Shown in pieces: positions 11,425 through 21,672 of a stretch of DNA of 64,000 nucleotides (positions are counted from its first letter, which is position 1; every line of letters starts with the position of its first letter). The position numbers and the translations under genes are program-made. The stretch comes from Podospora pseudoanserina (lineage: Eukaryota; Ascomycota; Sordariomycetes; Sordariales; Podosporaceae), in assembly GCF_035222485.1 (NCBI RefSeq), contig NC_085925.1, positions 2,356,001 through 2,420,000 on the forward strand, written 5' to 3'. The notes beneath the pieces are model-generated. The model worked only from the letters and a program-made list of their open reading frames with translations. It was not told the origin of the DNA and made no database searches.

Positions 11425-12330
11425 TCACAACCCCTCCTCCTGAAGCCATCCGAGGGCATTGAGTGGCTCCTCATGGTTGACGAAGAAGTTCGTATTGACA
11501 CCTGAGACAAGATCCGCGCCCGGATCTGTTTTCTCGGGGTGGAAAAGCGAGCCGCAGAATTCAGCGTCTTTAACGTAGGCAATCGGAAAGCCGGCTATCA
11601 CCTTGCTCGCAGAGGTTTGCATAAAACCGAGTGGGACATGCGGAAAAGAAAAGTCAATTAATAAATCTGAATGGGAAATATAAGGTGAGCCAGACCGGGT
11701 ACCCACCGGCGCATGCCTTGGAGATGGCGATAAGAGCGGCCGGATAGGAGCTCATTATTCCAAAGATTTCATCATCTTTCTTACGAAGCTTCTCCAGAAG
11801 GCGGGTTGCGAGGCGGCGCTCCCTGAAATCGCGATGGACGACGAGTTGGGTCACCGGCACACTTGTCGACCCTCGTGGGCCCACCGGCAGGCAAATGCAT
11901 TACCAGCGAGGGTGTTGTTAACATGGATGCTAACCTAGGAGGACAAGGCACCGACGGGTAGGTAATCCCTCCGGAGCCGAAGCGGGCTCATCTTAACACG
12001 GGTACCTAAAGCTAGTGTTAGCTACTTGCAGCGTTTCTGACCGGGAGAGGGCAATGGAGCGGCAAATACCTCGCTTGCCTCCCTGGCAGCCGTCAGGTGT
12101 GTCCCAGATGCCATAATTTTCACTGAACAGTTGAGCCGCCTCAGTGAGCATTTCATCCGTGACATGATTCGGCCCAAACTCCTTGAAGATCTCAGTAGTG
12201 ATCTCGGCTGCCCTCGTGAGGCGATGCTTGCTGGTCGTTTGTTTCTCAAACTGAACAGTGGGTCTCCGAGAATCCAGCGCGGAATCGCCAGTGAGGCTGA
12301 TATTAGGATATTGTTAGGGACGAAATAAAA
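11425..12330 (-). pseudogene. GNAT-family N-acetyltransferase-like pseudogene
   Basis: Homology blocks of a fungal GNAT-like protein lie in order on the minus strand: an N-terminal block with HRLTRAAEITTEIFKEF and LFSENYGIWDT (about 12250-12090), VKMSPLRLRRDYLPVGA and NNTLAGNAFACRW (about 11990-11880), VTQLVVHRDFRERRLATRL with IMSSYPAAL (about 11860-11740, the acetyl-CoA-binding core), then after a probable intron FPIAYVKDAEFCGSLF and NTNFFVNHEEPL (about 11600-11460). A stop and a frame change lie between the second and third blocks (around 11855-11945), and the C-terminus stops early at 11425. It is a decayed copy of a normal host gene. Confidence 0.6.
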
Positions 12331-12895
12331 AGGTTACTCTAAAGCTGGCCAATGCTCCCACCAAATTCACTAGTATCCAAATAACATCAACCGCAAAACT
12401 TGATCGCAAAGCAACTTCGCCACATCCGGAAAGTTGTCACACCCCACATGCCTGAGAAGGAAAAAAAACTTCGGCAAGTATCGGCGGGGATTGCCCCAAT
12501 TAAAGGTGTAAGAAACGGGGAGAAGGCTCGACTGCGTGCGGGCGATTGGACACTACCATAACTGCACAAAAATAAGCTGCATGGCAGATCAACCCTGTGG
12601 CTGCAGTGTCAATAATTTCATCCAGACTAATTTGATTTAGACCACATTCGGCGACCAAGGTACCAAGGAAGTGGCGCTGAAAATGGCGCTGAAAACAGCA
12701 CAACTTCTCGCAAGCCAGATTACACCCTTCCACCTCGAACGCTAGTCCCCAATGTGGCGTTGCTTTTCAGAATCCTTTCTTCTCTTCCTAACGGCTAGGC
12801 TCGCCGTAGCTGGTCGAGACTGAATACGTGTCAGAAACCACCTAGGCCTTGGCCACGGAACAACGCTGGGGGGATCAAGGGGTTATCAAGAGGGA
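12331..12895. other. no supported gene
   Basis: A 77-codon minus-strand frame (12500-12733) with an internal FQRH FQRH repeat is the only notable open frame. It matches nothing I recognise. Confidence 0.4.
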
Positions 12896-13249
12896 TCAGG
12901 ACGTACGATTCTTGGCATAATTCCGACAGAATCCATGGTCACAGGCCTCGATCCACTCCCACTCGTTGGTGATGGTACTCTTTTCCCATTTGGGGTTGGG
13001 CGACATGTTCTTGAACCACCCACTCGTGTTACGCCCTCCGCAGTTGCAACAGGTCCAGCCGGTGCCGCCGCTGCGGTAGTCTCAGTTGACAAGCACACAA
13101 ACGGCATTGGATGGCCGCGGAGCAACGAAGGTGACATTGGAACACGCTGTCTCGCATCCCGTCTTAAGGTCGATCAAAGCTGACGGGCAGCAGTGCAAAG
13201 TCATGGATTGGTGGCCACAACCGTGGATATGTGGATGTCCGTGACACAT
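12896..13249 (-). pseudogene. small Cys/His-rich fungal protein, one in-frame TGA
   Basis: From ATG at 13249 the frame reads MCHGHPHIHGCGHQSMTLH, then HCCPSALIDL, then after a single TGA (about 13078-13080) continues in the same frame with GGTGWTCCNCGGRN, FKNMSPNPKWEK and EACDHGFCRNY to a stop at 12896. Total about 117 codons. This is the layout of a family of short ascomycete proteins that start Met-Cys-x-Gly-His-Pro-His and carry paired Cys motifs, probably metal-binding; the function is not known. By recall of that family the TGA replaces a conserved Cys codon (TGC to TGA is one base). The rest is undamaged, so decay is recent or the stop is a sequencing error. Confidence 0.6.
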
Positions 13250-14531
13250 GATGGGCTATGTGGGGGGAACGAGTAATGGCTAAGGAGCCACTTTGGGATG
13301 CTTGAGGATTGTTGCGGGTGCTGCGTTGGGGGGAGTTGCTGGCGTGCGCTTTACTGCGGAGAGAAGGGTAGAAGCTGCGAGAATTGAGAAGTGAGATTTG
13401 GCAAATGGACGAATCCCCAGTGCTCCCTCGTTTTCAGAGTTAGGTTGAAAAGAGACACCGGAAGTGGCTCCAAGTTCAACAGAATCCCACGGATTTTTGA
13501 CCAGGCTGTGGTACAAGCTGGAATCTGGCTCCGGTGTCGTATTCACACCCATCAGGGCGGTGAGTCATCAATGAATAGAACAAGGCGCGGAAGCCATTAG
13601 GGCCTTGCCCAATTCGATCGCGGCATCCATGGCAACGCCACAGCGTGGAAAGACAGATCGTGATGCTTGGTTCGAAGCGCAGAAACTCCATTGACTGATG
13701 GGATGACAAAGGAAAATAGCCAATGAACTAGCGTCTCCGGACAGTCGAGCCGCTATCGTTGTCAATGCTAAGATATCTGGTTTGCCAAGTTTCTTCAACC
13801 ATTCACAAACTGTCGTCGCCCATCGTGTGCCAAGATTCGTGAAAATGAATTTCTTATTGGACTCCTGGAATGTAAGGCGGGACCATATCTTTCGCGCGTG
13901 CAAGAGGTCAAGATCTGGCGAATTCTGATCAAGAGGATTAGGTGAGCGGGACTTGATCTCGGCCATTGATAGAAGACAAATAAGGTGAGGGAATCCTCCG
14001 TCAGTACCAGAGGCAGAGAGGCGACAGACCCAGGATGCGACCATCCATTCGCTTAGGGTTTATCACTGACCTTGCAACAGGATATTCTCTCGGTACTGGT
14101 CGAGCAGGGGTGATTTGCGTGCGAGAAAATTTACTGTCGGGGAGAGGTTGTGGAAGGCCAAGGAGGCGGTGGGGGTTGGGGTTGAGTGGGGGAGGGGGAG
14201 GTGGTGGTTGTGAAGGATGTGGAGCGAGCTCTTTTGTCTTTTTTTTTCTTTTTTCTTGTTTCTTTCCCAGAAAGGGACTGTGAGTGATGGGGTTGGCTAA
14301 CGATGTGAGTGTATCTAGTTTTCGAGATGTGCTAGGTGAGGCGAAAGTGGAGGAGGTGGATTTGTTAGGCAAGATGGTGTTGAGTAGCTTTTGGGGGATT
14401 GATGAGACGAGGGGGCGGTTGATGGGTGTTGGGGGGGATTTGTGATGGGTTTTTTGATGAAATGGGCTTGGATAGGGGTGGGAGTGGTGTGGCATCTTTT
14501 TGTTTAGCTTGGATCTTTCGGTATCAAGCAT
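13250..14531 (-). other. uncertain hypothetical frames
   Basis: Three minus-strand frames follow one another: a low-complexity Pro/Ser/Lys-rich frame (14001-14531, 176 codons), a more protein-like frame (13568-14044, 158 codons, with a Trp/Arg-containing segment LHARKIWSRLTF) and a third (13280-13552). No clean splice joins them and no domain is recognisable. One hypothetical gene with introns is possible, but the support is weak. Confidence 0.25.
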
Positions 14532-15635
14532 TGTTCTTTTGTTTATAATGAGAGATAAATGTCGACTTTGCTGTGACTGGGGTGGTTAATGTGCAGAGCC
14601 AATTCCATCCTTCTCACAACTTAGCTTGCGGGCTTGCCTGCCCTGAGGCTTTTCTTTAAGAGTCTTACTTTGGCCATAGGTCAATTCAGACTCGGGATGA
14701 AAAATAACAAGATCGGTGGTAAGCTTGTACCTAGTGAAGTTTCCAGATAGGTCAGATAGGTATCCCATTGTTCAAGCCGAAAGCTCGGTATTACCTACAT
14801 TGTCGGCAAGCTACTCATAAGTCTTATCGGTAGTCTTGCAATTGGAAATTGGTTCTTAGGGGGGGCAGTTTGATAGGATCTTATAGGCCCTATACAATTT
14901 CAAAATTTCGTCACTTATGTAGCATCAGAGGTTCTATTACCCAACCAGCTCCAGCCAGCTTTTTCCCTGACAGGTTTGAAAGCGTCATTTGTGCGCGGCC
15001 ATCAGCGACGAGGTCGAGTTGCGGTCTGGGTGGGAGCGAGCAGAGGTCATCTGCGCTTCGACGCTGCCCCACTTCTCGATTACCGCGTGATATCAACCTG
15101 TTCACCTGTCTACGACAATAGCAACAACAATAGTGACGCGTGGTGGGTCGCGGAAACTGTGAGTACTCAGTCGTGTGTTCTAGATAATGGGTTTTCACTG
15201 GATGACGGGGATGTTCTGGACATTGAGGTATGGCTGACTGGATGAGATAGGATGACCAGACACTGGCGTGGACGAAAGACGGCGAAAACGAGGTCACTCT
15301 GCTGAAGTAGTTGACATCATTTGGGAGGCTTGCGTATCACGTAGGTGTCAGACTTTGTTTTCTTGGACTGATTACCCTGACTTGGTCACCAGAAGCGTCC
15401 TGTGATTCATTGTACGACAAATCATCATCTTATGACCGTAACAAAGATTCTCCTCCCATCCCAATATCCTTTGACTCACCTGTCCTTTAAGCCCACTCCC
15501 ATTGGCTTGCTCTTCGTCCAAAGTCGATCAAATCTACGCGACTACAGGTTTGCTCTCTGTCGCCGCCCCACTTGTCAACAACTGCCTATCGTAGCAGTAA
15601 AGAAAGATAAAGAGAAAGATTTATAATAAATAAAG
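14532..15635. other. no supported gene
   Basis: Only short, mutually antisense open frames without recognisable motifs. Base composition is ordinary until about 15600, where it becomes AT-rich next to LTR copy 2. Confidence 0.4.
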
Positions 15636-15872
15636 TTAGTTATGATCCGGGGAGAAATGGAATGATCTAGGTCTTGGCATTATGTTTATATATACGGAGG
15701 AACTAAATAGCTTCTAGATAGTTCCGCAGTATGCAATTACAGCTTATATTCACTATATCTTATATTTATATTAAGATATCTTATTGTACACTATTTAGCT
15801 ACACTGATCAAATTGTTAGAAGTAGCCTTTAACCACTATCCCATTCAGAGGTTCTGTATAGGAGTTCGTCAC
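15636..15872 (+). mobile_element. LTR fossil, copy 2 (partial)
   Basis: About 237 bp matching the right-hand part of LTR copies 1 and 3, including the GGAGGAACT...AGTTCCGCAGTATGCAAT block, the TTGTACACTATTTAGCT block, the CATTCAGAGGTTCT block and the GTTCGTCAC end. The left half is missing. Same orientation as copy 1. It lies about 0.8 kb from the MFS end of the polyketide cluster. Confidence 0.55.
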
Positions 15873-16658
15873 GCCCTCCCCATCCGGCCCCATTTTCGTC
15901 CTTGTAGGTGAGCGAGGCTCTAAACTTGAATATGAGGGCATCGCGTAAAGTTGTCGTTTTTAGAGAATGGCGAGCGTAAGGTGAGTGTAGGGTGAGCGGT
16001 GGTAAGCTAAAGGTGCGCCGTTAGCTGCTCCCTCCAAGCCCGCCAATGAGAGCTCCCATGACGAGGTTGATAACACCTCCCCGTGTCGGCATTGGGTAGT
16101 TTGCGTACCTGCTGCCTTCCTTAGATGCAGTAGTCGTTTCTCAAGCTCCTTCTCCGGAGTCGAGTCCTAACTCCCCGTTACCCGTTGTCGCCATAGCTAG
16201 CCAAAACTTTGCCAGGCAATTGGCCAGCATTAAGCAAAGCACCAACTTCAATGCCTTCCAAGAAGGCCGACGAGAAGAAACAAAAGTCGGTGAAGCAGTC
16301 TCGTGCTCAGATTATCGACGAGAAGGGGGGATGGGAGCCGGGTAGGTATCTTAGGAGACAGTTGTTTTCGAAGCCTAGGTGTCGGGCTTTTTGGTCCAGA
16401 AAAGACAGGTCTTTGTTTTTGGTCTCGGGGGATCTCGGAACGTCTGGGGAGTCCCATGCACCCATCCGGTAGGAGACGAACCACCCTGCTTCGTTTGGTG
16501 TCTGCTGGTGATGGAATAGGATGTCTAGGATGGGACGGGAGTTGACGGATTTCGGACTCGGAACGGATGAGATGGGGGTTCATGATAATCGGGTTGAAGG
16601 CAGGCCAGAAATCTTCGAAAAACATTCAGGGTACATCGGGGTGCATTAGGGTGCAACA
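15873..16658. other. intergenic, no supported gene
   Basis: Contains short frames only, for example a Lys-rich one at 16209-16472. It separates LTR copy 2 from the 3' end of the MFS gene. Confidence 0.4.
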
Positions 16659-18448
16659 TCATTCTCCGTCCTTTCGGTTTGAACCCAGTCTCAAAATCTC
16701 TTGGCCAGACTCTTGCTTTTCTTGCTGGAAACGGTGGTCAGTGATGTGTTCCTGATCCATACTGTATTCCTTGATGGTAAACTGTGACAACATGGTCACG
16801 CCTGCCAGACCGCACATGGTCGCCCAGATAACTTGGAAAGTTCGGACAAGGGCGCCTCTCAACGCCATCACCAGCGGGGACCCCGAGGGCATGTTCTTCA
16901 TCATGGATGCCAGCGCTACGGCTCCAATATTTGCAATGGCTGGTGGCAGCAGCGAGGCGATTTCTGGTTGCTGGAGTTCCACCTGCATGTGATTTTCTAG
17001 AATCGATCCACCGATGGCCACGCCGACCGCTTGTCCGAACGAGCGGAAGAAGAGAACCAGCGTTGCGGCCGTGGCCACGTCTGCGGGCGGGACCGAGGCT
17101 TGCAGCGCGAGCGTGATGGACGGGAATAGGATCCCCATGCCCAGCCCGGACACGGCAGTGAGGAAGATCCACGCCGGGATGCTGGTGTCGGCGCCCAAGA
17201 GTATCAGGAGCCCGCAGCCCAAGGTTGCCAGCACCCAACCGGTCCAGACAGCCCAGCGGTAGCGGCCGGTCTTGGACACGACCACGCCGACGAAGATGGC
17301 GCATGGAACTACCGTTGCAGTCTGGGCGAGAGCGGCGACGCCTGCAATCAGCGGGCTGTAGCCCAGGACGGCTTGGAAATACTCGGGCATGTAGTACACG
17401 AGAGAGTAGAGGATGAGCCCGTGAACGAAGCTGCCGGCGTATACTGCCGTTGTTGAGTAGTTCCGGAATATGTAGACGGGGATGAAGGGCGTGGACGTGC
17501 CGTAGCACTCGAACACAGCAACACCCGCCATGCCCGCAGCACCAAGACACAGGGGGACGAGCGTGTGCCAGCTGCTCCAGGGAAACTGCGAACCCCCCAG
17601 AGTCACCGATACAAGGAAAGCCGTGACGGAGGCGATGAAGAGGGTCGAGCCGAAGTAGTCCAAGTTCCGCAGCCTGGCCGTGGTGTCACCGCTCGGCCGG
17701 GTAAGCTTCAGGAAGAAGCCAATGCCAATCAAGCCGAGTCCGACGACGGGAAGGTTGAGCCTGCCGAGTACAAAGGTGAGCATGTAGTTAAGTACACAGG
17801 GCCATGTACGAGCGCAGCTCACCAGAATATCCATCGCCACTGGCCTGCTTCAGCACAAGCACCACCAATAATGGGTCCGGTAGTGCTGCCCACGGCCCAG
17901 ATGGAGCTGATCAAGGCATAAAGACGAGCGCGCTCCCTAAGAGGTGCCAGATCGGTCACCAACACGGTGGTGAGACCAAGCACTCCGCCGCCGCCGAGCC
18001 CCTGAACGGTCCGGCCGGCGATCATGACAGTAAAGTTTTGGGAGACGGCACAAACCACGGAGCCGGCGGCAAAGATGACCAACGCCAGCATCAGAACGGG
18101 ACGGCGGCCAAAGACGTCGCTCAGGGATACCCAGAGGAGCAACACGACGGTGCAGGCGAGTAGGTAGGATGTCCCGGCCCAGAAGGCCTCGGTCTGTGTG
18201 TTGCCATCGCCGCCGATGGCCGCGGATATTGCCTGTCCATGTTGTGTTAGCCCGGTGTTCACATCGTTTCTACTTGTGGGGGAGAGGTCGGAACGCACCG
18301 GCAGGGCGACAGATAGGGACGTGGCGTCCAAGGCTGCGGCGAGATTGGTCAGGGCTATGGCCCAGAAGGCAAGCCAGAAATGGAGCCCCGGCCCACGCCG
18401 AGTGTTGGCCCTGTCGGGCTCATTCACGTTGATGTCGACGCTGGCCAT
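16659..18448 (-). CDS. MFS drug/metabolite exporter (DHA14-like)
   Basis: Three exons, 18299-18448, 17823-18232 and 16659-17760, with GT-AG introns of 66 bp (18233-18298) and 62 bp (17761-17822), encode about 553 residues. The first intron has no stop in frame; it was placed because it restores the family text SVALPAISAAIGG. The protein has about 14 hydrophobic segments, the loop motif SDVFGRRPV between TM2 and TM3, and the antiporter-type motif GSTTGPIIGG in TM5. This is the 14-TM drug:H+ antiporter group that commonly sits in fungal metabolite clusters and exports the product or confers self-resistance. It is divergent from the P450 gene, 595 bp away, and shares its promoter. It marks the left border of the cluster. 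Confidence 0.9.
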
Positions 18449-19043
18449 TTGGGAAGACTGCCACGCCGCGCGAGGTTAGGCAGAGGGTTCCAGAAAGGAT
18501 GGGAGCGAGCCAGAGCAGTCGATGGTCTCTAGTACGCCTCACTGGGTATATTCACAGGAAAGTACGCTCGTCGGCAGCAGGATCCAAGGCAAGGGCAACG
18601 CGGAACTAGACTCCCAGTGGGTAAAATTGCCCTGCGTTACAGTTGGTTCAGTCGAAAAGCCATACCGGTGGGCCACTGCATCCACGCACGATAAGTCACC
18701 AGTCGAGCGGGCGTCATCGCAGTCCCGACTCTGCCGTATCAGCGACCCACTTTGGATCGGAAGTCCGATGTTGACACATGTTCGGAAGTCCGACCGCTTA
18801 GCGCTGACATCTTCCTGCCGACCTATGGACGGAAGCCGGGGCCGAATTCTGCCTGTCCACGGCAATTTGGCCGCCGGGCGGCTTCCGGCATCGCTGCGGA
18901 TGTTGTCGTCTCTTACTTGGACTTCAAACCTGTTGGAAGGCCCGGACCATGCCGCATGCCCGAGCCCGTGGCATCAACACATTTGCCGCCTTGGTCTCTC
19001 GACTGTCATCAGAATCCTCTGCTCTTACCCAACAAGACCTTAG
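18449..19043. promoter_or_regulatory. bidirectional promoter, MFS and P450
   Basis: A 595-bp region between two divergent starts. It holds two identical 12-mers TCGGAAGTCCGA (18757-18768 and 18782-18793), perfect CGG-N4-CCG palindromes 25 bp apart, plus CGGAAGCCGG (18830-18839) and its reverse-type copy CGGCTTCCGG (18879-18888). CGG/CCG pairs are the standard half-sites of Zn2Cys6 regulators, and such a regulator is encoded at 34419-35744. Binding by that protein is inferred. Confidence 0.55.
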
Positions 19044-20758
19044 ATGAACCGAAACGACATCGAGATGCCATACCCAATCTACTACTACGTTGCCATTCTT
19101 TCCATAGCTGCTCTCTTCACCCGCTCTCTCTATGTACGAATTAGTCTCTTCCAGCGCAAGCGGCGCTTTGCCCGCAAGCATGGCTGCGCGCCTGTGACGC
19201 GAGTGCGGGCGTGGGATCCCCTGCTTGGTCTCGACCATTTCGTCCGCCTAGGGAAGGCCGCCGCGCAGCGCCAGTACCTGGAATACTGGCGGAAGAACAT
19301 GTTCGGGAGGTACGGCAACACGTTCGAGATCAACCTCATGGGCCAGCGCCTGCTCTTCACCAACGAGCCGCGCAACATCCAGGCGGTGCTGGTGACGCAG
19401 TTCCCTGACTTTGACATCGGCCAGCGGCGGCGCGACAACTCGGCCCAGCTGTTGGGCGTGGGCGTCTTCAACGCCGACGGTCCCACGTGGGAGCACGCTC
19501 GCGCTACCCTGCGTCCAAACCTCACGCGGGCTCAGGTGGCCGACTTGCAGCTCTTTGAGAAGCATGTCGGCGTATGGATGGCGGCCCTGCCCAAGGATGG
19601 CCAGGCGGTGGATATGCAGGAATGGGCTTTCCGATTTGTAAGCTGTCGATGGACAACGCACTCGAATTCATCTCGGCACGTCCTTTGCTAACATTGGCCA
19701 CAGACTTTGGACGTGGGAACCGAATTCCTGCTCGGCACATCTTCCGGCGTACTTGATCCCCAAGCCACGGCGTTGGGGCGCCGCTTTGCCTGGGCCTTTA
19801 ACCTCGGGGTGGACGGAGTGGCGCAAAAAATCCGCCTCGGAAGCCTGGCACCGCTCTACTACAATGCCGACTACGGAAAGGCCTGCAAGATGGTGCACGA
19901 ATACGTCGACCCCATCGTGCTTGCAGCGATCGAAGCAACCCAGAAGACCGGGTCTGAACAACACAGCAACGTCGGAGACGAAAAGCGGTACACCTTCCTT
20001 GCCGCTCTCGCCAGCGAGGGTATCAGCCCGAAGAAGATACGTGACCATGTATTGAACATACGTAAGTAGCACTTACAGGGCATCTGCGTGTTTATTTGGA
20101 ATTATCCGACCTGACCAACCTCTCAGTCATTGCTGCGCGCGATACATCGGCCTGTCTTATGAGTGCCGCCTTCTTCGAGCTCGCAAGACAGCCCGCCATC
20201 CAAGCCAAGCTCCGAGCCGAGGTCGACAGACAGCTCGAAGGACGGCTCCCCCGCTACGACGACCTCAAAGACATGACCTACCTTAACTGGTTCATCAAGG
20301 AGGCCCTGCGCCTGTACCCCCCAATCCCCATGAACATCCGCGTAGCGAACAAAGACACGATCCTCCCCGTGGGCGGCGGTCCCGACGGCTCGGCGCCCAT
20401 CTTCGTCCCCGCGGGCCAGGAGGTCGTGTACCAAATCTTCTCGACACACCGGCGGAGGGATCTTTGGGGCGAGGACGCCGACCAGTTCCGCCCGGAGCGG
20501 TGGGAGACGATCCGCCCGCACTTCCAGTACCTGCCCTTCAACGGGGGTCCCCGCATATGCCCTGGCCAGCAGTTTGCGCTGCTGGAAACGAGCTTTGTCC
20601 TCGTGCGGTTCCTGCAGGAGTACTCGCGGCTCGAGGCGCCCGCAACCTCGCAGCAGCCCTGGACCGAGAATTACACCTTGACCTGTTCAGTGGGACAGGG
20701 TTCGTGGGTGAAGCTGACGAAGAGGGGGGGTGAAAAGGGGTCAGAAGTCTCGGCTTAA
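19044..20758 (+). CDS. cytochrome P450, CYP52-like
   Basis: Three exons, 19044-19637, 19704-20061 and 20127-20758, give 527 residues; the introns are 66 bp (19638-19703) and 65 bp (20062-20126). An N-terminal membrane anchor (about residues 8-30) is followed by the block [16 protein letters not shown] and [12 protein letters not shown], typical of the CYP52/CYP539-like clan. Then come the I-helix AARDTSA, the ExxR motif EALR, RPERW, and the heme-binding [11 protein letters not shown] with the Cys ligand. CYP52-type enzymes hydroxylate alkyl chains and fatty acids, often at the terminus, which suits oxidation of a long alkyl side chain on the cluster product (inference). The gene is divergent from the MFS gene. 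Intron 1 contains a segment resembling exon 2 (see findings). Confidence 0.9.
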
Positions 20759-20941
20759 TTAGGTAGTCTCGTAGCCAGCAGAATTGTAGTTGATGCAGCT
20801 TAACAAGGCCAGCATTAGCTAGATTACTGCTTAGAACAGAATGGAGTGTATTAGGAGAGACATTTGCTGGCGGACCTCCATAACGAACGGCCATGCACGG
20901 TGATGATAATCGAAAGGGCTTAGATACATTCAATTATCTGT

Positions 20942-21043
20942 GATTATGCTCAAGTTACATTCGCAGCTCTTATCTGATTATACTCAAGTTACATTCGCAG
21001 CTCTTATCTGATTATGCTCAAGTTACATTCGCAACTTTTATCT
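20942..21043 (+). repeat. 34-bp tandem repeat, three copies
   Basis: Three head-to-tail copies at 20942-20975, 20976-21009 and 21010-21043, starting GATTATGCTCAAGTTACATT. Copies 1 and 2 differ at one position; copy 3 has two changes near its end. It lies between the 3' ends of the P450 gene and the small membrane-protein gene, so it falls in or near both 3' regions. Confidence 0.9.
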
Positions 21044-21136
21044 GCAGGGCCAAGTGCAGTGCAAAGAGATGGAGAGTCGCCCCAGGCTAAGTACTTGGGC
21101 CGGCAGGCCAAGCATCACCGACAACCGGTCAGTCCT

Positions 21137-21553
21137 TCAAGCCCCCTTGTCGTCTCCAAAGACTGCCACCGCGAGGAAAGCGGCAAGACACAGCGAGTGC
21201 AACGCCAAATGCACAGCCGGCCCTCCCAACGCGGCGCCTTGTCCTTCGCTGTCGCCTTGTACCTTGTATTGTAGACGCGGGAGAGCACGATGGATGGGCC
21301 AGGCGTGATAAGTGCCTAGAGCCGCAGCGAGAAGTCTCGTGGCGCCCGTGCCGCAAGAGGGTGGCTGGTGGTGGAAGATGGCGACCAGACAGACGAGGTT
21401 TGTTGAGAGGAGAAGCCCGCCGTACTGGCGCAAAATCAGCTTCGCAGCCGCGGAGCAGTCGGGCAGTTGTTGTTCCGGCCGGAAGATGAAGGACGCGGCT
21501 GCGGCTGTCTCGATGAGAAGATGGAAGACGAATGGAAGGGTTTGGGAGGCCAT
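21137..21553 (-). CDS. small integral membrane protein of the cluster
   Basis: Start chosen at the internal Met-Ala-Ser-Gln (21553), giving 138 residues; the frame is open further upstream but that part is Pro-rich and unlike the rest. Hydrophobic segments at about residues 5-22, 45-60, 72-88 and 115-135 suggest three or four membrane spans, with a conserved-looking FRPEQQLPDCSAAAK loop. It resembles small fungal membrane proteins of unknown function (DUF4267-like appearance, not certain). It shares orientation with the hydrolase 120 bp upstream and faces the P450 tail to tail. The role is unknown; assistance to a membrane-bound P450 or transport is only a guess. Confidence 0.55.
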   Translation of the reverse strand: MASQTLPFVFHLLIETAAAASFIFRPEQQLPDCSAAAKLILRQYGGLLLSTNLVCLVAIFHHQPPSCGTGATRLLAAALGTYHAWPIHRALPRLQYKVQGDSEGQGAALGGPAVHLALHSLCLAAFLAVAVFGDDKGA

Positions 21554-21672
21554 GGCGTCTGGGCAGGACGGGGGTTGGAAGGGTGGGACAGCAATGGTGC
21601 GGGTTGCCAGGACCGGATATTGAGGGTGCAGGCGACCCGGACATAAAAGACACAAGACGGTCTAGTCTCCCT

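Noticed and set aside
16738-17550. 270-codon minus-strand frame inside the MFS gene
   Set aside because: Alternate frame of the real MFS exon, rich in Arg, His and Pro as shadows of GC-rich genes are.
18522-19043. 173-codon plus-strand frame in the MFS/P450 promoter
   Set aside because: It covers the divergent promoter and its palindromic sites and has no recognisable protein text.
19638-19703. reading through P450 intron 1 as coding
   Set aside because: Both through-frames stop or shift, while the GT-AG splice restores the conserved [11 protein letters not shown] text.
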